From positions 310,001 through 374,000 of the forward strand of contig NZ_FODD01000001.1 in assembly GCF_900110255.1 (NCBI RefSeq): a stretch of DNA of 64,000 nucleotides, written 5' to 3'. Within the stretch, counting starts at the first letter, position 1. Each line of letters starts with the position of its first letter. Under the pieces are notes generated by a model, which had not been told where the DNA came from, did no database searches, and was given only the letters and a program-made list of their open reading frames with translations. This document shows positions 17,494 to 25,739 of the stretch, in pieces. The position numbers and the translations under genes are program-made. This DNA comes from Actinacidiphila rubida (lineage in GTDB: Bacteria > Actinomycetota > Actinomycetes > Streptomycetales > Streptomycetaceae).

Positions 17494-18537
17494 GTGAAGA
17501 AGACGACGACCCGGCTAGCTGACGGCCGTGAGCTGATCTACTACGACTCCGCAGACGCGGTGGTCCGCGACGCCGTCGACCTGCGCCCGCTCGAACCCGT
17601 CTCCACCGACTCCGACCTGCGCGTCGACCGGCTGCTGGGCGACACGGTCGCGATAGCGTCGCACCGGCAGGGCCGCACCTACCACCCGCCCGCCGACCAG
17701 TGCCCGCTGTGCCCGTCGCGCGACGGACGGCTCAGCGAGATCCCCGCGGCGGACTACGAGGTGGCCGTCTTCGAGAACCGCTTCCCGTCCCTCACCGGCG
17801 ACCAGGGCCGCTGCGAGGTGGTCTGCTTCACCTCCGACCACGACGCCTCGTTCGCGTCGCTGAGCCCCGCGGGGGCCCGCCTGGTGCTGGACGTGTGGAC
17901 CGACCGCACCCAGGACCTGTCCCAGATGCCGGGCGTGGTCCAGGTCTTCCCGTTCGAGAACCGCGGCGAGGAGATCGGCGTCACCCTCGGCCACCCGCAC
18001 GGCCAGATCTACGCGTACCCCTTCACCACCCCGCGCACCGCCCTGATGCTGCGCAACGTCGCCGAGCACCGCGAGCGCACCGGCGGGAACCTGTTCGACG
18101 AGGTGCTGGCCGACGAGCGCGCCGACGGCCGCCGCATCGTGCTGCAGGGCGAGCACTGGACCGCCTTCGTGCCCTACGCGGCCCACTGGCCCTACGAGGT
18201 CCACCTCTACCCCAACCGCCGGGTGCCGGACCTGCTGGGGCTGGACGAGGACGCGCGGGCCGAGTTCCCGGGCATCTACCTGGAGCTGCTGCGCCGCTTC
18301 GACCGCATCTTCGGCGAGGGCCAGCCGCCCACCCCGTACATCTCCGGCTGGCACCAGGCGCCGTTCGGCACGGCCGACCGGCGTGACTTCGCCCTCCATC
18401 TGGAACTTTTCACCATCCGCCGGACGTCGGGCAAGCTGAAGTTCCTCGCGGGCTCGGAGTCGGGCATGAGCGCCTTCGTCAACGACGTTCCCCCGGAGTC
18501 CGCGGCCCAGCGACTGCGAGAGGTAGCGAGCACGTGA
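17494..18537 (+). CDS. galT: Galactose-1-phosphate uridylyltransferase
   Basis: The GTG at 17494 ([18 protein letters not shown]) gives 347 residues, the normal length; the frame is open upstream but that sequence is the T-rich promoter. The zinc ligands C70 and C73 (CPLC) and the active-site HPHGQ motif at 167-171 with nucleophilic His169 are visible. The enzyme exchanges UMP between UDP-glucose and galactose-1-phosphate in the Leloir pathway. Its stop overlaps the galE start by four bases (GTGA), so galT, galE and galK are translationally coupled. Confidence 0.97.
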   Translation: MKKTTTRLADGRELIYYDSADAVVRDAVDLRPLEPVSTDSDLRVDRLLGDTVAIASHRQGRTYHPPADQCPLCPSRDGRLSEIPAADYEVAVFENRFPSLTGDQGRCEVVCFTSDHDASFASLSPAGARLVLDVWTDRTQDLSQMPGVVQVFPFENRGEEIGVTLGHPHGQIYAYPFTTPRTALMLRNVAEHRERTGGNLFDEVLADERADGRRIVLQGEHWTAFVPYAAHWPYEVHLYPNRRVPDLLGLDEDARAEFPGIYLELLRRFDRIFGEGQPPTPYISGWHQAPFGTADRRDFALHLELFTIRRTSGKLKFLAGSESGMSAFVNDVPPESAAQRLREVAST

Positions 18538-19517
18538 CCACCCCCCCGAAGAAGCTCCTGGTCACCGGCGGCGCCGGTTACGTCGGCGGCGTGGTCGCCG
18601 CCCACCTGCTGGAGGCCGGCCACCAGGTCACCGTCCTCGACGACCTGTCCACCGGCTTCCGGGCCGGTGTCCCCGAGGGCGCCCGCTTCGTCGAGGGCCG
18701 CATCCAGGACGCGGCCAAGGTGCTCGACGGCTCCTACGACGCGGTGCTGCACTTCGCCGCGTCCTCGCAGGTCGGCGAGTCGGTCGCGAACCCCGAGAAG
18801 TACTGGCGCAACAACGTCGCCGGCACCCTCGAACTGCTGGCCGCCATGCGGGAGTCCGGGGTGCGCACGCTGGTCTTCTCGTCCACCGCCGCCACCTACG
18901 GCGAGCCGGACGAGGTGCCGATCACCGAGGACGCGCGCACCGCGCCGACCAACCCCTACGGCGCGACCAAGCTCGCCGTCGACCACATGATCGCCTCCGA
19001 GTGCGCCGCGCACGGCCTGTCCGCGGTCTCGCTGCGCTACTTCAACGTGGCCGGCGCGTACGGGCGTCACGGCGAGCGGCACGATCCCGAGTCGCACCTG
19101 ATCCCGCTGGTGCTCCAGGTCGCCCAGGGGCGCCGCGCGTCGGTGTCGATGTTCGGCGACGACTACCCGACGCCGGACGGCACCTGCCTGCGCGACTACA
19201 TCCACGTCGCCGACCTCGCCGAGGCCCACCTGCTCGCGCTGGACAAGGCGCCGGCCGGCGAGCACCTCATCTGCAACCTCGGCAACGGCAACGGCTTCTC
19301 CGTGCGGGAGGTCGTGGAGGCCGCCCGCACGGTGACCGGCCACCCGATCCCGGCGACCGTCGAGCCGCGCCGGGCCGGCGACCCCGCGGTCCTGGTCGCC
19401 TCCGCCGAACGCGCCCGGCAGCGGCTGGGCTGGCAGCCGCGCCGCACCGACCTCGTGGAGATCATCCGCGACGCATGGAACTTCGCCAACGCAGCAGGGG
19501 AGGACGGCGCACGATGA
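18534..19517 (+). CDS. galE: UDP-glucose 4-epimerase
   Basis: The 327-residue protein has the NAD-binding glycine loop [10 protein letters not shown] at its N-terminus, STAATYGEP with the catalytic Ser/Thr, the YGATK Tyr/Lys pair, and the substrate-binding RYFNVAGA and DYIHVADLA segments of extended SDR epimerases. It interconverts UDP-glucose and UDP-galactose. It overlaps galT at the start (GTGA) and galK at the end (ATGA). Besides galactose use, it can supply UDP-galactose for wall or exopolysaccharide. Confidence 0.96.
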   Translation: MTTPPKKLLVTGGAGYVGGVVAAHLLEAGHQVTVLDDLSTGFRAGVPEGARFVEGRIQDAAKVLDGSYDAVLHFAASSQVGESVANPEKYWRNNVAGTLELLAAMRESGVRTLVFSSTAATYGEPDEVPITEDARTAPTNPYGATKLAVDHMIASECAAHGLSAVSLRYFNVAGAYGRHGERHDPESHLIPLVLQVAQGRRASVSMFGDDYPTPDGTCLRDYIHVADLAEAHLLALDKAPAGEHLICNLGNGNGFSVREVVEAARTVTGHPIPATVEPRRAGDPAVLVASAERARQRLGWQPRRTDLVEIIRDAWNFANAAGEDGAR

Positions 19518-20662
19518 CCGACGCCGCGTTCGAGATCGCGTTCAAGAACGTCTTCGGCCGGGCGCCCGAGGGCGCCTGGTCGGCACCGGGCCGGGTCAAC
19601 CTGATCGGCGAGCACACCGACTACAACGACGGCCACGTCATGCCGTTCGCGCTGCCGCACGCCACCCGCGCGGCGGTCGCCCGCCGCGACGACGGGGTGC
19701 TGCGGCTGCACTCGGCGAACATGGAGGGCGAGGAAGGCGGCGTCGTCGAGCTGCGGATCGCCGACCTGGCGCCCGGCACCACCGGGGGCTGGGCCCGCTA
19801 CCCGGCGGCCGTGCTGTGGACGCTGCGCGAGGCCGGGTACCCGATCGGCGGCGCGGACATCCACTACGACAGCACCGTCCCGGTCGGCGGCGGCCTGTCC
19901 TCCTCGGCGGCGCTGCAGGTCGTCACCGCACTGGCGCTGACCGAACTGCACGGCGTGCAGGGCGTGTCGCGGCAGGAACTGGCGCTGCTGTGCCAGTCGT
20001 CGGAGAACACCTACGTGGGCGCGCCGGTCGGCGTCATGGACCAGACCGCGTCCGCCTGCTGCACCGAGGGCCACGCGCTCCACCTCGACGTGCGCGGACT
20101 CGCCCAGCGGCAGGTGCCGTTCGACCTGGCGGCCGAGGGGCTGCGGCTGCTGGTGTGCGACACCCGGGTCAAGCACGCGCACGCCGACGGCGCCTACGGC
20201 GAGCTGCGCGCCGGCTGCGAGGCCGCCGCGGCCGCGCTCGGGCTGACCGCGCTGCGGGACGTCGACTTCGACGGCCTCGACGCGGCGCTGGCCGCGCTGC
20301 CGGACGACCGGCTGCGCCGGCTGACCCGGCACGTGGTCACCGAGAACCACCGCGTCGAGGAGGTGCTGGAACTGCTGGACGCGGGCCGCACCCGCGAGAT
20401 CGGCCCGGTGCTGACCGCCGGACACGCCTCGCTGCGCGACGACTTCCAGGTGTCCTGCCCCGAGCTGGACCTGGTGGCGGACACCGCGCTGGCGGCCGGC
20501 GCGCTCGGCGCGCGGATGACCGGCGGCGGTTTCGGCGGCTCGGTCATCGTGCTGGTGGAGGAGGCGGACGAGACCGCGGTCGCCGCGGCGGTGGCCGAAG
20601 CACTGCCGCAGGTCCGGCAGTTCGCGACGGTTCCGGGGCCCGGCGCGCACCGCCTGTGGTGA
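19514..20662 (+). CDS. galK: Galactokinase
   Basis: The start ATG 19514 overlaps the galE stop. The 382-residue GHMP kinase shows the galactokinase signature [19 protein letters not shown] near residue 30, the ATP-binding [12 protein letters not shown] loop, and the C-terminal [10 protein letters not shown] motif. It phosphorylates galactose with ATP, the first Leloir step. It is the last gene of the galTEK operon; a CTGGTCC-G-GGACCAG inverted repeat lies 10 bases after its stop codon. Confidence 0.97.
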   Translation: MTDAAFEIAFKNVFGRAPEGAWSAPGRVNLIGEHTDYNDGHVMPFALPHATRAAVARRDDGVLRLHSANMEGEEGGVVELRIADLAPGTTGGWARYPAAVLWTLREAGYPIGGADIHYDSTVPVGGGLSSSAALQVVTALALTELHGVQGVSRQELALLCQSSENTYVGAPVGVMDQTASACCTEGHALHLDVRGLAQRQVPFDLAAEGLRLLVCDTRVKHAHADGAYGELRAGCEAAAAALGLTALRDVDFDGLDAALAALPDDRLRRLTRHVVTENHRVEEVLELLDAGRTREIGPVLTAGHASLRDDFQVSCPELDLVADTALAAGALGARMTGGGFGGSVIVLVEEADETAVAAAVAEALPQVRQFATVPGPGAHRLW

Positions 20663-20689
20663 TCCTTTACGCTGGTCCGGGACCAGTCT

Positions 20690-20705
20690 ACTGGTACAGA
20701 CCACT
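20690..20705. promoter_or_regulatory. DasR-like operator (dre)
   Basis: ACTGGTACAGACCACT matches the published streptomycete dre consensus ACTGGTCTAGACCACT at 14 of 16 positions; only the two central bases differ. A second inverted repeat, CTGGTCCGGGACCAG (20672-20686), ends four bases before it and also contains the TGGTC/GACCA half sites, but with three instead of two bases between. They lie about 230-260 bases upstream of the response-regulator gene and just after galK. DasR is the GntR-family sensor of glucosamine-6-phosphate; control of this region by it is inferred from the sequence only. Confidence 0.5.
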
Positions 20706-20935
20706 GGCGAAGCGCGGAAGAACAGGCCGGTAACTTCCGGCAAGACGGTTCCTATTCGCCGCCGAACCCCTACTCTTTTCCCACAGCGCCGGTGGGGGCC
20801 GGTGCTCATCAGGGGGCGAGACGCAAGGGGTTCGGCACCCGGCTGGGACGGCGGTCCCGGACCGGGTGCCGGATCCCACGCGAGCAGCGCCCCACCGCCA
20901 CTGGGGGATGCCCTGTACCGGGAAAGTGGTGTTCC

Positions 20936-21745
20936 GTGGGAAGAATCCGCGTTCTCGTCGTCGACGATCACCGCATCTTCGCCGAGTCGCTGGCCGCCGC
21001 ACTCGCGGCCGAGCCTGATGTCGACGTCTCCGCCGCGGGCTCAGGGCCCGCCGCGCAGCGTTGCCTGGACCGCGCCGCGGTCGACAACCGGCGCTACGAC
21101 GTGCTCCTCGTCGACGCCGACCTGGGCGCGGGACCGCGCCCGGCCGTCGCGCTGGCCGCGGTGCCGCCGCTGACCACCCGGGACGGGGCCGCCCGCCCGC
21201 TGGAGCCGCGCGATCCCGTCATGGACGGCCTGGCGCTGGTGGAACGGGTCCGCGCCGAGCATCCGGGCACGCGTACCGTCGTGCTGGCCGAGCGGGACGA
21301 CCCGCTGCGCGCCGCCCGCGCGCTGCAGGCCGGCGCGTCCGGCTGGGTCGCCAAGGACTGCTCGCTGTCCCGGCTGCTGGCCGTGGTGCGCGGCGTGCTG
21401 CGCGACGAGACGCACCTGCCGCCGGCTCTGCTGACCGGTGTGCTGCGGGAGTTGACCGCCGCGCGCCGCAACCGCACCGAGAGCGAGCGGCTGGTGGAGT
21501 CGCTGACCCCGCGCGAGCAGGAGGTGCTGCGCTGCATGGTGGCCGGCCTCGGCCGCAAGGCGGTCGCCGAGCGGCTGTTCCTGTCGCCGCACACGGTCCG
21601 CACGCACATGCAGAACGTGCTGGGCAAGCTCGGCGTGCACAGCACGCTGGCCGCCGTCGCGCTGGCCCGCAGGGCCGGGGTGGGCCCGGTGGAACTCGTC
21701 CCCTCAGCTGGGGACGTTGTCGAACGGCGCGGTCAACTGTCGTAG
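20936..21745 (+). CDS. LuxR/NarL-type response regulator with insertion in the receiver
   Basis: The GTG at 20936 (VGRIRVLVVDDHRIF) is taken as start. The 269-residue protein has a receiver with the acidic pair D10-D11, phosphoacceptor D60 (VLLVDADLG) and the Lys of GWVAKD, plus a C-terminal LuxR helix-turn-helix (TPREQEVLRCMVAGLGRKAVAERL). Between D60 and the usual MDGLALVERVR helix there is an extra segment of about 30 residues rich in Pro, Ala and Arg, so the normal MPxMDG loop is rebuilt. No kinase gene is adjacent. Its 3' end overlaps the convergent MarR gene by 42 bases. A dre-like site lies upstream. Confidence 0.88.
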   Translation: MGRIRVLVVDDHRIFAESLAAALAAEPDVDVSAAGSGPAAQRCLDRAAVDNRRYDVLLVDADLGAGPRPAVALAAVPPLTTRDGAARPLEPRDPVMDGLALVERVRAEHPGTRTVVLAERDDPLRAARALQAGASGWVAKDCSLSRLLAVVRGVLRDETHLPPALLTGVLRELTAARRNRTESERLVESLTPREQEVLRCMVAGLGRKAVAERLFLSPHTVRTHMQNVLGKLGVHSTLAAVALARRAGVGPVELVPSAGDVVERRGQLS

Positions 21746-22201
21746 CAGTCCCGCCAGTTCGAGGCGCTGACCCTCGCTCAGCTCGCCCAGGATGGCCCGC
21801 TCCTGGGCGAGCAGACCGGCCAGCGCCTGGTCCGCGCGGTCCCGGCCCTCGCCGGTGAGCCGGACCAGTACCCCGCGCCGGTCGCTGGGGTCGGGCAGCC
21901 TCTCGACCAGGCCCTTCTTCGCCAGCCGGTCGATGCGGTTGGTCATGGTGCCCGAGGTCACCAGCGTCTGGGTGAGCAACTGCCCCGGGGAGAGCTGGTA
22001 GGGGGCGCCCGCGCGGCGCAGCGACGTCAGGACGTCGAACTCCCAGGGCTCCAGGCTGTGCTCGGCGAACGCCAGCCGTCGTGCCCGGTCCAGGTGGCGT
22101 GCGAGCCGGCTGACCCGGCTGAGCACCTCCAGCGGCTCCACGTCGAGGTCGGGGCGCTCGCGGCGCCATGCAGCGACCAGCCGGTCGACCTCGTCCTCCA
22201 T
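21704..22201 (-). CDS. MarR-family transcriptional regulator
   Basis: The 165-residue protein begins MEDEVDRLVAAWRRERP and has the MarR winged helix: EPWEFDVLTSLRRAG, the recognition helix region TLVTSGTMTNRIDRLAKKGLV and the wing DPSDRRGVLVRLT. MarR dimers bind palindromic operators and release them on binding of a small ligand. A matching palindrome lies 34-51 bases upstream of the start. The divergent gene, a SAM methyltransferase, is the likely co-regulated target. The gene overlaps the response-regulator gene tail to tail. Confidence 0.93.
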   Translation of the reverse strand: MEDEVDRLVAAWRRERPDLDVEPLEVLSRVSRLARHLDRARRLAFAEHSLEPWEFDVLTSLRRAGAPYQLSPGQLLTQTLVTSGTMTNRIDRLAKKGLVERLPDPSDRRGVLVRLTGEGRDRADQALAGLLAQERAILGELSEGQRLELAGLLRQLTAPFDNVPS

Positions 22202-22233
22202 GGGATCAGTGTAATAGGTCTGTCGACATGAAG

Positions 22234-22251
22234 TCTCTTGACATCAAGATA
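22234..22251. promoter_or_regulatory. MarR-type operator palindrome
   Basis: The core CTTGACATCAAG (22237-22248) is a palindrome with a two-base centre and extends symmetrically to TCTTGACATCAAGA. It lies between the divergent marR and methyltransferase genes and contains TTGACA, which could be a -35 box toward the methyltransferase. TTGA-N2-TCAA is a typical operator form for actinobacterial MarR proteins, so autoregulation is likely. Confidence 0.65.
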
Positions 22252-22349
22252 CCTGGCGGTGGAGTCTGGAATCAGAGGGCCGCACAAGCGGCGGGCCCGA
22301 TTCCGCTGTGTGGCCGGCGGCTTCCGAACCCCCCCAGGGAGTACGAACG

Positions 22350-23180
22350 ATGCAAGCAGCTCCGACGTGGGACCCGCAACAGTATCTCCGGCACTCCACC
22401 CACCGCACCCGCCCCTTTCTCGACCTGCTCACCCGGATCACCGACCTGCCCGGCGGCGCCTCGCCGCGGATAGCCGACATCGGCTGCGGCCCCGGCAACG
22501 TGACCACGCTGCTCGCCGACCGCTGGCCCGGCGCACGGATCACCGGATACGACAGCTCGCGGGAGATGCTGGCCGCCGCCGAGCACTACGCGGGCCCCAC
22601 GGCGGGCGGCGGCACCCTGGACTTCCGTCCGGCCGACGCCGCCGAGTGGACCCCCGAGGAGACCTTCGACCTGATCGTGTCCAACGCCGCCCTGCAGTGG
22701 GTGCCCGGGCACGCCGACCGCTTCCCCGCGTGGCTGGAGCACACCGCCCCCGGCGGCACCTTCGCCTTCCAGGTCCCCGGGAACTTCACCGCCCCCAGCC
22801 ACGCCCTGCTCGCCGAGCTGTGCGACAGCCCCCGCTGGCGCACCCGGCTGGACGGGCACGGCCGCCGCTACGTCCACATCCTCAGCCCCGCCGACTACCT
22901 GGAACGGCTGACCGAGCTGGGCTGCGAGGTCGTCGACGTCTGGGAGACCACCTACGTCCAGCTGCTGCAGGGCGAGGACCCGGTGCTGGACTGGACGAAG
23001 GGCACCGCGCTGCGGCCGGTGCTGACCGCGATGGCCGACGACCCGGCGGGCCGCACCGAGTTCGTCTCCCAGTACCGCGATCTGCTGCGCAAGGCGTACC
23101 CGGCGGGCCCGCACGGCACCGTCTTCCCGTTCCGCCGCATCTTCGCGGTCGCACGCACCCCCCAGGAGCCGCAGGCATGA
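22350..23180 (+). CDS. Class I SAM-dependent methyltransferase, trans-aconitate 2-methyltransferase-like
   Basis: The start ATG 22350 (MQAAPTWDPQQYL) gives 276 residues. Motif I ADIGCGPGNVTTLLADRWP, the acidic GYDSSREML and the post-motif LIVSNAALQWVP match Tam-type enzymes, which methylate trans-aconitate to relieve inhibition of aconitase. The length and the WDPQQYLR opening also fit Tam. It shares a divergent control region with marR and overlaps the following VOC gene by four bases (ATGA), so the two are coupled. The Tam name is likely but the substrate is not proven by sequence alone. Confidence 0.85.
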   Translation: MQAAPTWDPQQYLRHSTHRTRPFLDLLTRITDLPGGASPRIADIGCGPGNVTTLLADRWPGARITGYDSSREMLAAAEHYAGPTAGGGTLDFRPADAAEWTPEETFDLIVSNAALQWVPGHADRFPAWLEHTAPGGTFAFQVPGNFTAPSHALLAELCDSPRWRTRLDGHGRRYVHILSPADYLERLTELGCEVVDVWETTYVQLLQGEDPVLDWTKGTALRPVLTAMADDPAGRTEFVSQYRDLLRKAYPAGPHGTVFPFRRIFAVARTPQEPQA

Positions 23181-23578
23181 TCGCCGCCGTCGACCACGTC
23201 CAGCTCGCCGCGCCGCCCGGCAGCGAGAAGGAGCTGCGGGCCTTCTACACCGGGGTGCTGGGGATGACCGAACTCGCCAAGCCGCCGGTGCTCGCCGGAC
23301 GCGGAGGGTGCTGGTTCGGCGCCGGCTCCGCGGTGCTGCACCTGGGCATCGAGGAGGACTTCCGGCCGGCCCGCAAGGCCCACCCGGGCCTGCGGGTCAC
23401 CGACATCCACGGCTACGCCAAGCACCTGACGGAGAAGGGCGCGAAGGTCGTCTGGGACTACGACCTGCCGGGCCACCTGCGCTTCTACAGTCAGGACCCG
23501 GTCGGCAACCGCCTGGAGTTCCTGGAAGCCGTCGCGATGGCACCGCCGGCATCGCCGGAACCGCCACCGTCGCGGTGA
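23177..23578 (+). CDS. VOC-family (glyoxalase-like) protein
   Basis: The 133-residue protein, translationally coupled to the methyltransferase gene, starts MIAAVDHVQLAAPPGSE, typical of the VOC fold, and ends with GNRLEFLEA, the conserved C-terminal metal-binding Glu region. Both beta-alpha-beta-beta-beta halves can be traced. VOC members include glyoxalases, dioxygenases and antibiotic-binding proteins; nothing fixes the reaction here. A strong hairpin terminator follows. Confidence 0.85.
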   Translation: MIAAVDHVQLAAPPGSEKELRAFYTGVLGMTELAKPPVLAGRGGCWFGAGSAVLHLGIEEDFRPARKAHPGLRVTDIHGYAKHLTEKGAKVVWDYDLPGHLRFYSQDPVGNRLEFLEAVAMAPPASPEPPPSR

Positions 23579-23594
23579 CCGTCTGACGCACCGC

Positions 23595-23623
23595 GAGGGG
23601 CCCGGCCGCCGGCCGGGCCCCTC
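23595..23623. terminator. Bidirectional terminator hairpin
   Basis: A perfect 13-bp GC stem (left arm GAGGGGCCCGGCC) with a three-base GCC loop separates the convergent VOC and membrane-protein genes, 17 bases past the first stop and 22 past the other. Confidence 0.78.
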
Positions 23624-23644
23624 CCGCGCCGGGCGCCCCGGCCC

Positions 23645-24163
23645 CTACAGCGTCAGGAACGCCCCGCCCAGCAGTGCCGCGCCGGCGGCCGCGAGAGTCC
23701 AGGCGGTGCGCGGCATCCGCATCCCGCCGCCGACCACGACCGCGGCCAGCAGCAGCGCGCCGCCCAGCGGCACCCAGGCGAACAGCACCCCGCCGAGTCC
23801 GGCCCGCACCCCGGTGTCGGTGCCGGGCTCGATGACCACCGGCACCTTCTCGCCGACGTGGTGCCGGACCGGCAGGCTGACCGTCACCTTCGGGCGGGCG
23901 GTGGCCGCGCCCTCCGGCGCGAACGGCCCCGTGCAGCTGGAGTCACCGCACGCGGCGAGCGTCACCGTGCCGCGGTCGTGGCCCTTGGTGAGCATCACGT
24001 GCTGGGCGGTCCGCCAGGAGGCCCAGGCGCCCGAGGCCAGGATCAGCGCGGCGAGCGCGCCGATCCCCAGTACGCGGGCGAGCAGCACCAGCCCCCACGC
24101 TCCCTCGGCGGCCCGGCGTGAACGGCTCCTCTTGACCATGCGGGCGATCTTTGGCCATGGCAT
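23645..24163 (-). CDS. Small integral membrane protein of unknown function
   Basis: The 172-residue protein may instead start at the second Met (24139, MVKRSRSRRAAEG); neither start has a clear ribosome site. It has a basic N-terminus, a membrane helix (about residues 30-50), an extracytoplasmic domain with one Cys pair (CGDSSC), and two further helices near the C-terminus. This helix-loop-helix-helix layout recurs in uncharacterised actinobacterial membrane proteins. Codon usage matches the neighbours and supports a real gene. It lies just downstream of pth on the same strand. Confidence 0.7.
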   Translation of the reverse strand: MPWPKIARMVKRSRSRRAAEGAWGLVLLARVLGIGALAALILASGAWASWRTAQHVMLTKGHDRGTVTLAACGDSSCTGPFAPEGAATARPKVTVSLPVRHHVGEKVPVVIEPGTDTGVRAGLGGVLFAWVPLGGALLLAAVVVGGGMRMPRTAWTLAAAGAALLGGAFLTL

Positions 24164-24198
24164 GCCGTCCGGTCAACCTCGGGCGGGCGGCGACCGGT

Positions 24199-24822
24199 TC
24201 AGCTGTTGTACGCGCCCTGCGCCCGCTCCAGGCCGTCGCTGACGAGCGCCTCGACGGCGTCGGCGGCCCGGTCCACGAACCAGTCGAGGTCCTTGCGCTC
24301 CGCCGAGCCGAAGTCCTTCAGCACGAACGCGGCCACGTCCATCCGGCCCGGCGGACGGCCGATGCCGGCCCGCACCCGCAGGTAGTTCGCGCCCAGCGAC
24401 TTGGTGATCGACTTCAGCCCGTTGTGGCCGTTGTCGCCGCCGCCGAGCTTGAGCCGCAGGGTGCCGAAGTCGATGTCCAGCTCGTCGTGGACGGCGATGA
24501 TCCGGTCGGTCGGGACCTTGTAGAAGTCCTTCAGCGCGGTCACCGGGCCGCCGGACAGGTTCATCCACGCCATCGGCTTGGCCAGCACCACCCGCCGGCT
24601 CGCCGGCCCCGGCGGGCCGATCCGGCCCTCCAGCACCTGGGCCTGCGCCTTGCCGGAGCGCTTGAACGTGCCGCCGATCCGCTCGGCGAGCAGGTCGGCG
24701 ACCATGAAGCCGATGTTGTGCCGGTTGCCCGCGTACTCGGGCCCGGGGTTGCCCAGGCCCACGACCATCCAGGGCTCGGTGCTGCTCAGGGGGGTGCTCA
24801 TCCACGTCTCCGTCTCGGACAT
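24199..24822 (-). CDS. pth: Peptidyl-tRNA hydrolase
   Basis: The 207-residue protein carries the Pth signatures [21 protein letters not shown] (with catalytic His in NRHN), [12 protein letters not shown] and HDELDIDFG, and the C-terminal GHNGLKSI segment. It recycles peptidyl-tRNA released from stalled ribosomes. Start 24822 ([12 protein letters not shown]) or the in-frame ATG at 24801 are both possible. The gene follows rplY on the same strand after 72 bases, the conserved order prs-rplY-pth of actinobacteria, and is probably in one transcript with it. Confidence 0.96.
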   Translation of the reverse strand: MSETETWMSTPLSSTEPWMVVGLGNPGPEYAGNRHNIGFMVADLLAERIGGTFKRSGKAQAQVLEGRIGPPGPASRRVVLAKPMAWMNLSGGPVTALKDFYKVPTDRIIAVHDELDIDFGTLRLKLGGGDNGHNGLKSITKSLGANYLRVRAGIGRPPGRMDVAAFVLKDFGSAERKDLDWFVDRAADAVEALVSDGLERAQGAYNS

Positions 24823-24894
24823 GCGGCCGCCGCCGCACCCAGGAGGGTACGACGGCGGACGGGTGCTGCGGTGCAGCGGTGGTGCGTACGAGGA

Positions 24895-25524
24895 TCAGGC
24901 CTCGGCGGCTTCCTCGGACTCGCCCTCGACGGCCACGGCCGCCTCTTCGCCCTCGGCGCCCTCTTCCCCGGTCTCCTCGGCCTCGACCTGCGCGGCCACG
25001 ACCTGGATGACGACCGCGTCCTCGTCGACCGCCAGGGTGGTGCCCTTGGGCAGCTCGATGTCCTTGGCGAGGATGGAGGCGCCGGCCTCCAGGCCCTCGA
25101 CGGAGACGGTGACGCCCTCGGGGATGTGGGTGGCCTCGGCCTCGACCGGCAGGGCCGCGAGGACGTGCTCCAGCAGGTTGCCGCCGGGGGCCAGCTCGCC
25201 CTCGGTGGCGACCGGGATCTCGACGGTGACCTTCTCGCCGCGCTTGACCGACAGCAGGTCGACGTGCTCCAGGAAGCCCTTCAGCGGGTCACGGGTCACG
25301 GCCTTGGGGATGACCAGCTCGGACTTGCCGCCGATCTCCAGGGAGATCAGCACGTTCGGCGTACGCAGCGCGAGCAGCAGCTCGTGGCCGGGGATGGAGA
25401 CGTGCTTCGGGTCGGCGCCGTGACCGTAGATGACGGCGGGGACCTGGTTGGCGCGGCGCACGCGGCGGGCGGCGCCCTTGCCGAACTCGGTACGGGGCTC
25501 GGCGGCGATCTTGACCTCGGCCAT
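24895..25524 (-). CDS. rplY (ctc): 50S ribosomal protein L25/general stress protein Ctc
   Basis: Start at ATG 25524 (MAEVKIAAEPRTEFGKGAARR), nine bases after a GAGGAG site; the frame also allows a TTG at 25533 that is less likely. The 209-residue protein has the N-terminal 5S-rRNA-binding L25 domain (KGAARRVRRANQVPAVIYGHG) and the longer C-terminal TL5/Ctc beta domain, then an acidic tail of about 30 residues rich in Glu. It binds 5S rRNA in the large subunit. The acidic tail is common to streptomycete L25 proteins. Confidence 0.95.
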   Translation of the reverse strand: MAEVKIAAEPRTEFGKGAARRVRRANQVPAVIYGHGADPKHVSIPGHELLLALRTPNVLISLEIGGKSELVIPKAVTRDPLKGFLEHVDLLSVKRGEKVTVEIPVATEGELAPGGNLLEHVLAALPVEAEATHIPEGVTVSVEGLEAGASILAKDIELPKGTTLAVDEDAVVIQVVAAQVEAEETGEEGAEGEEAAVAVEGESEEAAEA

Positions 25525-25640
25525 GGTGCTCAACTCCTCGTGAACGGGGACGTCCGCTGGACGTCGGAATCAGGGGCGGTCGCCCGACCCACGACAGGCC
25601 GTTCTCCTACGAGGAGCGCGTCGATAACGGAGGACCGGGT

Positions 25641-25656
25641 CCGGACACACGTCCGG
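25641..25656. terminator. Small hairpin in the rplY-prs gap
   Basis: CCGGAC-acac-GTCCGG forms a 6-bp stem in the 215-base gap between the two minus-strand genes. It could end part of the prs transcript or lie in the rplY leader. A wider CCGGGGCCT/AGGCCCCGG pairing also exists nearby (25653-25711). Confidence 0.3.
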
Positions 25657-25739
25657 GGCCTCCCTCGCCGAGCAACGCGGACAGCGTAACCGGCAGGAAG
25701 GCCCCGGACGAAATCGATCAGCCCGTCAGACCCGGCGGA

